Assembly: GCF_027595985.1 (NCBI RefSeq)
Contig: NC_073303.1
Span: 373,066,386-373,130,385 of the forward strand
Length of the DNA: 64,000 nucleotides
Source of the DNA: Sorex araneus
Taxonomy: Eukaryota; Chordata; Mammalia; Eulipotyphla; Soricidae
Direction of reading: 5' to 3'
Shown: piece by piece, positions 57,471 through 64,000 of the stretch
How positions within the stretch are numbered: the first letter of the stretch is position 1
Layout of the letters: each line of letters opens with the position of its first letter
Made by a program: the position numbers and the translations under genes
The notes under the pieces: model-generated
What the model saw: the letters and a program-made list of their open reading frames with translations, nothing else
Told to the model about the DNA's origin: nothing
Database searches by the model: none

Positions 57471-58496
57471 ACTAGAATTAGGTTATTAGATTATACTATA
57501 TGAAATATAAAGGGCAAATATGAAAGAAAGGCTGGGAGTAGAAAATATTTGAACATGTTTTTCAATCTTTACAGAAGGATTATGCAGTTAAATATTATGC
57601 AGTTAAGATTCAAGACATATCACCTAAGGCTGGTGGGGCTGGAGAGGTGGATGAAGAAGGGGAAGTGGGAAGTATGGAAAAAATTTATACCTCATTCCAT
57701 CGATAATAGGAGGGCTTCCTATTGATATTTTGAGAAGCAGAATGTATTATGCTGTTCAAACCTAATGAGACTAATTTAATGTAGGTGATTAACACAACTG
57801 ATTACAAGTGAGATATAAGTAGGATTGTTATTTTTTTAGCCATCTCTTCATACTCTGCACAGTCTATATGTGACAGGTGATAAAATAACTTTAAAGTCTC
57901 TTTGTTTTCAATTTATAGTGAGAGAATAAGTAGCAGATAAATCATTTCAAGGTATATGATTCATCACAGGTTAATAAAATGAGCATCAGCATTACAATGA
58001 CAATAAAATGACTGTAATCATCATCATCATTTGTTGTATGAGATCCACGTGTTCCCAGCTTTCTGAGGACTCTATATTTTTTTGCACTGAATCTTCAGCA
58101 TAATTCTAAAAACTGATAAGACGGTCACATGCCACAATTGTTTTCCATGGCTGCATTGTCTTGGACTAAGACTGCGGGGGTCAATTGTGTAGAAGTTTAG
58201 ATACACAATGAGAGTTGCTCCCTTTGCAGCGCTGGAAAGGGTTTTCAGTCTGGAGGGATTTGAGCATCCAGGGTAGCAAACGTGGCCAGCAAGCCTGCAG
58301 CGTCTGCTCACTGGGGGGCGGGGGACTGCAGGGGGCCGAGAGGGCTGCGGGGGGCACTCTGAGTTTCATAGAGATCTCAGGGCAATGCAGCTCCGTTGGC
58401 CAATAACACTTTCCACTGGCTTTTTCTCAATCCAAGTTTTATCATTTTATAGCCACTGGGATCCAAATTAAGGCATCATTTGTATTCAGTTTTAAC
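57471..58496. other. unique sequence with a G-rich, CpG-containing patch
   Basis: 58300-58355 has five G runs of 3-6 that could form a G-quadruplex. About 7 CpG lie within 58220-58400, next to a CCAAT word at 58399. No transcript or frame is supported. Confidence 0.4.
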
Positions 58497-58625
58497 ACCA
58501 CGGTGGCCCAGAACGATACGGCAGCCGGGAGGGTGCTGGCCCTGCACGCCATAGATCTGGGGTGGGTCCCCAAGCACCGCCTGGAGTGATTCCTGAGTGC
58601 AGAGGCAGAGATAAAGAAATAAATG
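58497..58625 (+). repeat. SINE-A, internally deleted
   Basis: CCCAGAACGATACGGCAGCC head, GCCATAGATCTGGG, then GTCCCCAAGCACCGCCTGG and GAGTGCAGAG, with an AAATAAATGAAAT tail. Confidence 0.75.
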
Positions 58626-59229
58626 AAATAAGATTCAAAAAATTGGACACAGGGAACGTTCACATTCAGTAGATTAAGTGAGTCAAGTTTCTCAGTTGGA
58701 TAGTGCACTGGACACTGTAAATTGATGACACTGTCCAGTGGTAGAGCAGGGAGTAGCAGCCGGGGAAAGAAGAAACGGTCTGAGCAGAAGCAGAGATGAC
58801 TGTTGCCGCTAATGGCTCATGGTGATGAATGAATAGTGCCCACGTTGTTTCTAACTGACGCCCGGGCAGCCATATCTTGCTCATCTGGAAAGTGCTCTGG
58901 TAGTTTTTAATAAATGCTCTTTCCCCAACAGGGTCTCCACAGAAACAACAACAAAATACTGCCAGAGCCAACCACTGAACTTATATTGCTTGTTCATTTG
59001 ATTTTTGTTTTTCAGTGTAATCTGATTCACCGTTTCCTTGCAAAACTATAAAAGCTGTGGAGGACACATTGATACTTATCTTTGTGAACCACTGCCCGCA
59101 CTTACCACCCAACTTCCAGTGTCATCCTATTATTTAATGCCCCTTTCTTCCCATTGCTCTCAAGTCTCTTCCCTTTTGGCTTCTTATTGTCATTGCCGGA
59201 GTCTGTTCGCCCGAGAATCAGTCTTGATG
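58626..59229. other. unique sequence with a small inverted repeat
   Basis: CACTGGACA and TGTCCAGTG pair around a 17-nt loop near 58706-58740. A 101-codon minus-strand frame at 58666-58971 has no known domain. Confidence 0.45.
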
Positions 59230-59960
59230 TATTGTGCCAGGATGTTTGTTTCTGTTATTTATAATCTATATATGAATGAAACATCTGTCAGTTGTCTTTC
59301 ACTTTGGGATTTAGTTTTCTTAGCGTGATCATCTCAAATTCCAGCTTTCTTGCAAAAATCATGATTTTCTCCTTTTCTTTGTTAGCATCTGAGTAGAATT
59401 CCTTTGAGCATCTGTGTCACCACAGGCATGTGCTCGAGGGCACTTTGGTTGACTGCATGTTTTGGCGGTTGTCAATAATGCTGCAACAAACATTGAGATG
59501 AAAATATCTTTTTAAAATTATGTATTATAATTTTATTGAATCCCTGTGAGACACACAGTTGCAAGGCTGCTCATGATTGGGTTTCAGTCATAGAGTGCTC
59601 CAACACCGTCCCTCCACCAGTGTACATTTTCCACCACCAATATCCCCAGTTTCCCTTCTGCCACCTGACTCCACACCCCCATCCAGCCTCTTTCTATGCC
59701 ACGCACTTTCCTTGTTTCTCTCTCCCTCTCTCTTTTTTTGGGGCATTATGATTGCCTAACAGATATTGAGACACTATCATGAGTGTTTCACAAACTTTGA
59801 ATAAATGACTGGGAGTGATATTTATGGATCATTATATCTGAATTTTTAGTTTCTGAAGAATCTCCCTAGAATTCTCCAAGGATACAGTACCTAGTTAGAC
59901 TCCACAGACAGAATGTGAGGGCAACTTTGCTCCACGTGTTTGCCATTATGTGTTTTTTCA
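59230..59960 (-). mobile_element. old L1 3' part, split by an L1 tail copy
   Basis: Left part: AATAATGCTGCAACAAACAT in reverse-complement L1 context. After the insertion it continues with ATTATATCTGAATTTTTAGT and GAAGAATCTCCCTAGAATTC, the next ORF2-end blocks in the right order. Confidence 0.65.
59519..59790 (-). mobile_element. L1 3' tail copy inside L1
   Basis: ATTTTATTGAATCCCTGTGAG, GGGTTTCAGTCATAGAGTGC, GTCCCTCCACCAGTGTACAT and GGGGCATTATGATTG: the common tail module in reverse. 5'-truncated. Confidence 0.75.
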
Positions 59961-61643
59961 AGACATTTTATTAAAGCCTATGGCAGTAGAAGCTAGCATC
60001 CATTGGGTTTGAGTTTAAACTTCCCTGACAGAGTCAGTGGTCTTTATATTAAGCAGTTTTCCATCTGCCCGTGAGCCAATTGTAATTCTTTGTGGAAGAA
60101 TCCGTTTAGGTTTTACTCCTTTTCTAAGAACACCCAGATATTTTCTGATAGTATTTTGCAGCCATTGTCAATCAATGAGAATCCATCTCTTATTTGCTGG
60201 AAAGATTATAAAATTAAGCCAGTCTATAAACATTGTATATTCTCACATATAAAGCTTGATAATTTCCATAAGTTAACTGTTATCAAAAAGTTATGGTTCA
60301 ATAGCATGTTTCATACCACAAAAATCAAAAGAAAATTAGCAATTTTCCAATATTTTCAAATATTCAAGAACTTCAAAATGCCTTATGTATTTGTTAGAGC
60401 AGCCATTGATTTGGGCAGATATAAATATGCTTACTGTCAGTATTATATTTTATTATATATGTTTAAAGATTTTCCTGGTTTATTATCAGACATCATCATG
60501 GAAATAACTTTTAACAAAGCAAATTTCATTGAAGGCAACATAAGATTTGCTTTGAGGGCCTCTACTCACTTTATGAAATACTGTGCAAGAGAAGGTTTTT
60601 GAAACCAACAATTCCTGTTCATTTAATCACATTTCAATTAATTTAATTACCTCAGTAGGGAATGTGTTACTTCGTGGGGGATAGTTTCTTCACACCATGA
60701 GATGTACATTCATGGTTCTCATTCCTATAAACTTAATTAAGAAATTGAAATGATAAAAAAGCGAGACATTAGAGATTTGAGCTCATGACTCAAGTACTGG
60801 GAAACCAGCATGTGTGATAAAAGTCAACTTCTTTGTAAATCTTTTTAGATTACAAAATAAACATCTGGCATTTTACTTATTGTTCAAAGACTTTATAGTC
60901 TTCAGCGTTCTGTGCATATAGAAGACATTAAGTGCCTAAATTATTTGTAAAATACTCAGAAATGCAGTATCACTCTAACAATGTTAAAGTTATATTTACA
61001 ACAAACAATTTTCTACAATTCTTTGTTGTAAGAGGAAGTTAGTTACACTGTATTTTACAAGTGGGTGACATCTGCTAATTCCCTCCAAGAGCCCTGATAT
61101 TTTTTCTCTATTAGGAACAAAATAAATGTAATGTGTTCTTTCAAACGAGAAAACTTAGATGTTTCCTCTTCACAGCAGCTATTCTGAAATACATCCCAAA
61201 AGGCAAATTCACACTAATTTCCAGATGTTAGTCAAACTCTACCAAAAGCACGTCGATGCCAAGCAATCCCAGCAAATCAGTACAGGGAAAAGTATTTACT
61301 TTAATTTCCATGGTAAGTTTTAGTATAAAAGTAATCTGTGTTATAGAACAAGGGAAGTTTACCCACACACTAAAGAGCCCGTTCATTTGAACAGTTAAGT
61401 TCCAGATAGAGCCCTCCCCAGACTGAGCCCGCCATCCTTGTAACAATTGTCCGCACATATTGTAGTTCACCAACACCAAGGACACCTGAAACTTTCATTG
61501 TGCTCTTCTTCCACTCTTTTCTACTCTCCTGATTTATTTTATGAAATGTCCCCCTCCTCTTCCTTCTTTCCCTTCTCTTCCACCTCTAATTTTTCCCCTT
61601 TCTTCTTCCCCTTTCTTCTTCCCATCCCTGTTCTCATTCCTTG
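59961..61643. other. repeat-free unique block with the longest open frame
   Basis: No repeat is recognised over about 1.6 kb. A 170-codon frame runs at 60090-60602 on the plus strand. It is rich in Phe, Ile, Lys and Tyr as AT-rich noncoding DNA would be, and has no recognisable domain or nearby splice or promoter evidence, so I do not call it as a gene. Confidence 0.4.
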
Positions 61644-61745
61644 TTCCCATTCCTCCTCCTCCTCCGCCTCCTCCTCCTCCTCCTCCTGCTCCTCCTCCTC
61701 CTCCTCCTCCTCCTCCTGCTCCTCCTCGTTCTCCTCCTCCTCCAT
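61644..61745 (+). repeat. (CCT)n microsatellite
   Basis: CCT/CTC repeats with GCT and GTT interruptions, preceded by TTCC-rich DNA. Pro/Ser- and Glu/Arg-rich frames here are artefacts. Confidence 0.95.
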
Positions 61746-61870
61746 CTGTCCCCCTCTCTCTGACTCAATTCACTTAGCAAGATACTCTCCATCTTGATCA
61801 ACTTATATGCTAATTTCACAATTTCATTCTTTCTAATAGCTGCACAGTATTCCATTGTGTGTATGTATCA
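61746..61870 (-). mobile_element. L1 3' fragment
   Basis: TCTGACTCAATTCACTTAGC, AGATACTCTCCATCTTGATC and AGCTGCACAGTATTCCATTG are reverse-complement L1 blocks near the ORF2 end. Confidence 0.7.
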
Positions 61871-61944
61871 AACAGATCTTTGTCGATCTTGATCTCACTT
61901 GCCTGCTGTTGGCAAAGCTCTGAAACCAACTGGACTGCTTGAAC

Positions 61945-62575
61945 TGTGAGGAGGACGCTCTCAGGACTGCCCAGGGAGATGAATGATTAGCAATCACTGG
62001 TGGCCGGGTTTGGAACACGGGGTATTGACACCTAAGGAATCTATAAAAATAACTGATTGGTAGTAATAGAATCTAGACAAATAACTGGCAATAGTGATGG
62101 AATCTAGGTAAATAATTTTATTACTATTAATATTAATCTTCCCCATGTGATTAAACCGTTCATCTCCCACTTCCCACCTGCCCTTGTCCTGCATGCATCG
62201 CATTCCTTTTGCCCCTCTTTGGTCACTGCTGATTGCAAATTAAATTGTCTGTAGTGCCATCAGCCTGTGGTCTGGCAAGTATGGACCATCAGACATAGAC
62301 CATCGTAGACCACCTCAGAATCGGCTCCGTGTACCCAGGTCACCGGTACTGCCAGACATTATCAAAGTGGCACCCAAACAGCGACCAGAGGGACCTTGGA
62401 AATTGCTACAAGTGAGATCCCCAGGCATGTCAGTGGGATTTGGGACAAACTCAGTGCAGGGCTAAGCCCTTTAAAGGGGCAAAGAATACTGTATATAAGG
62501 CACTGCATGGGCACTAGTAGTCCCTGTGATAAAATCCTGAAGAAACAGTTAAGAGAGAAACAGTTACATTCAAAA
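61945..62575 (+). mobile_element. possible endogenous retrovirus LTR end and leader (broken)
   Basis: An 18-nt segment at 62368-62385 resembles a tRNA-Lys-type primer binding site. It lies 9 nt after a CA that could end an LTR (62358). Upstream there are a TATAAAA-like box near 62041 and an ATTAAA near 62241. About 135 nt downstream, a short Met-Gly frame at 62510-62578 stops after 23 codons. There are no pol or env remains. The 5' LTR edge was not fixed. Weak but coherent, and it could be coincidence. Confidence 0.32.
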
Positions 62576-62578
62576 TGA

Positions 62579-62975
62579 AACAGGGGTTTTCACATCTGAG
62601 AGCTTAAGCCCATAGGGCCTCCTCCCCCTGCTTCATGGATTTCACAGGTATGTAGCAATGAGAGCTCAAAATTGAGTGGGGAAGATGAACAACCGAACCG
62701 TACTACTGACCAGAAATTCCCTCTGTCAAGTTACTTTTGGAAGCAGCGCCTGGCAATTCTGGCCTGCCAGAGGCGGGCTCTGCTGGGCCCAATGAGCAGC
62801 TGCAGCCGGCTGGCCCCTCGCTGCCCTGAGGCCTGTCTCACTCACCTGCACCCTCGCTTGCATCCTGGACCCCTTCAGGGGTCGCCAGCCAGTCTAAGCC
62901 ATCCGTCACATCTGGCTCTCAGTCCTGAAGGGATGGCCGTTATGAGTGCATGGTTGGATAAGAAACAGGAAGGCT
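62579..62975. other. GC-richer unassigned sequence
   Basis: Part of a 138-codon frame at 62672-63088 that runs into the SINE-A. The frame has no known domain. Possibly linked to the retroviral remnant on its left. Confidence 0.4.
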
Positions 62976-63167
62976 GGGGCTGGAGCGATAGCACAGCGGG
63001 TAGGGCATTTACCATGCACGCAGTCGACCCGGGTTCGATTCCCAGCATCCCATATGGTCCCCTGAGCACCACTAGGGGTAATTCCTGAGTGCATGAGCCA
63101 GGAGTGACCCCTGTGCATCGCTAGGTGTAACCCAAAAAAGCAGACAAAAAAAAAAAAAGAAAAGAAA
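62976..63167 (+). repeat. SINE-A, near-consensus
   Basis: GGGGCTGGAGCGATAGCACA head, GGGTTCGATTCCC B-box, full body, long A-rich tail. GGAAGGCTG before and GGCAGGCTG after may be the duplication. Confidence 0.95.
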
Positions 63168-63436
63168 AGGCAGGCTGAAAATGGTAATGTGTCGCCGTCT
63201 TTGGTTTAGAAGGATTTGGCCATAATTTGATTTGCCGGCTCAGTACCAGAAGATTTCTTTATCTGCTTCCTGAGAACAGGCTGGGAGCAGGCGTGAGTAC
63301 CAAGGAACACCTGGGGGACTCAGTCTGCTGACAGGGCTCAGTTTACCCCAGAGACACCTTGACCCAGACCCACCTCAGCAGCCAAATTGCAACCCTCTTA
63401 GAGGGTCAGAGAAACAACAAAGTTCTGCCTCCAAAG
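63168..63436. other. unique sequence
   Basis: Nothing recognised. Confidence 0.4.
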
Positions 63437-63591
63437 TGTGTGTGTGTGTGTATCTGTGTCTGTGTATGTGTCTGTGTGTGTTCTGTGTCTGTGTGTGTCT
63501 GTGTCTGTGTCTCTGTGTGTGTGTCTGTGTGGGAGTGTTTGCCACCTCCATGTTCATAATCATTTGTCTGTCTGTCTGTCTGTCTGTCTGA
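63437..63591 (+). repeat. (TG)n-rich and (TCTG)n repeats
   Basis: Imperfect TG/TCTG tract at 63437-63533 and a clean TCTG run at about 63563-63591. Confidence 0.93.
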
Positions 63592-63914
63592 GGCAAATGG
63601 CATGTTGAACGTACAGAGAAACTGAAATTCAATCTAAAATTCTTATTGGAACACGTGGAATGACTCCTAAGACCCCAGTTTCTCTCGAGCTTCAGAACCT
63701 GCACTGTTCAGGAAGGGCCGCAGAACAGGAGCCAACAATGAAAGTGAGATAAGGGCCACGTGACAGACGCTGCCCCTGCAGCAGCCTCCGGTGGCCCTGT
63801 AGACCTCTGTGGAGTTGCTCTCCTTTCTCCCTCTGTCACGGGCCCATGGAAGAGACCGTCACTGCACTCTCTGTCATGGTGGCAGGAGGTGTCAAGAGCA
63901 AGGGAGTCGTGGGA
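63592..63914. other. unique sequence
   Basis: Nothing recognised. Confidence 0.4.
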
Positions 63915-64000
63915 CAGAGCACACGGACAGCAGTGGGTGTTGGCCTTGCACAGGGCCCACCCGGGTTGATCCCTTGTGTCCCTGATGCTTCCCTGAGTAC
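63915..64000 (+). repeat. SINE-A, cut by the window end
   Basis: GGACAGAGCACACGGACAGC head, GGCCTTGCACAGGGCCCACC, CGGGTTGATCCC B-box, and the start of the body. Confidence 0.7.

Noticed and set aside
58706..58740. Small hairpin as an RNA gene or terminator
   Set aside because: A 9-bp stem with a 17-nt loop, no promoter or conservation evidence.
60090..60602. Protein-coding gene of 170 codons
   Set aside because: No domain, AT-driven composition, no exon or promoter context. Listed as an observation only.
61447..61855. Pro/Ser-rich and Glu/Arg-rich frames
   Set aside because: Translation of the CCT trinucleotide tract.
62672..63088. 138-codon frame
   Set aside because: Its last third is SINE-A sequence and the rest has no recognisable domain.

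Overview
The window looks like intergenic DNA from a mammal, most likely a shrew (Soricidae, Sorex-like). The main clue is about forty copies of a tRNA-headed SINE whose body reads as the SOR-type shrew SINE I recognise from memory; L1 and RTE/BovB-type LINE pieces add to it. The sequence is AT-rich, CpG-poor and dense in microsatellites. I find no protein-coding exon set, no tRNA, rRNA or other RNA gene and no CRISPR array. Nearly all longer open frames are translations of repeats.

Labels used here are mine. SINE-A is a tRNA-like head, a body and a poly(A) tail, as expected of an L1-mobilised SINE. SINE-B has the same tRNA-like head but a different body, and ends in (CAGTGA)n instead of poly(A). 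L-element is a 500-600 bp tRNA-less element with the same 3' half as SINE-B. RTE is a BovB-like LINE. L1-tail composites are segments with unrelated, often GC-rich 5' parts that all end in one shared A-tailed L1 3'-UTR-like module with a G-rich tract.

Layout: 1-9 kb holds unique AT-rich DNA with SINE-A, SINE-B and L-element copies and one L1 3' end on the minus strand. 9.4-12.2 kb has a large L1-tail composite, an RTE 3' end and an L-element. 14-17 kb has a head-to-head SINE-B pair inside one target-site duplication, a CpG-dense composite and a SINE-A nested in an older SINE-A. 18-31 kb is a mix of SINEs, old L1 pieces and composites. 32-45 kb is sparser and contains a 300 bp GAAA tract and a repeat-free 1.3 kb block. 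46.4-51.1 kb is a nested cluster: a 5'-inverted L1, hit by a SINE-A and by a 5'-inverted RTE, then two L-elements in the same direction. 55.5-57.1 kb has two adjacent composites. 59-64 kb has L1 remnants, a CCT tract, a possible endogenous retrovirus LTR and leader, and more SINE-A.

The most interesting system is the set of parasitic 3' ends. The terminal ~60 bp shared by SINE-B and the L-elements is the C-terminal ORF coding sequence of the RTE LINE seen in the same window: in frame it reads WRRYWCPLEQIDEQRDDS and runs into the tail repeat. SINE-A has the same head but an A-tail. So one tRNA-like promoter module appears to have been joined to the 3' ends of two LINE clades, L1 and RTE. The SINE-B, hybrid and L-element forms look like steps in that process.
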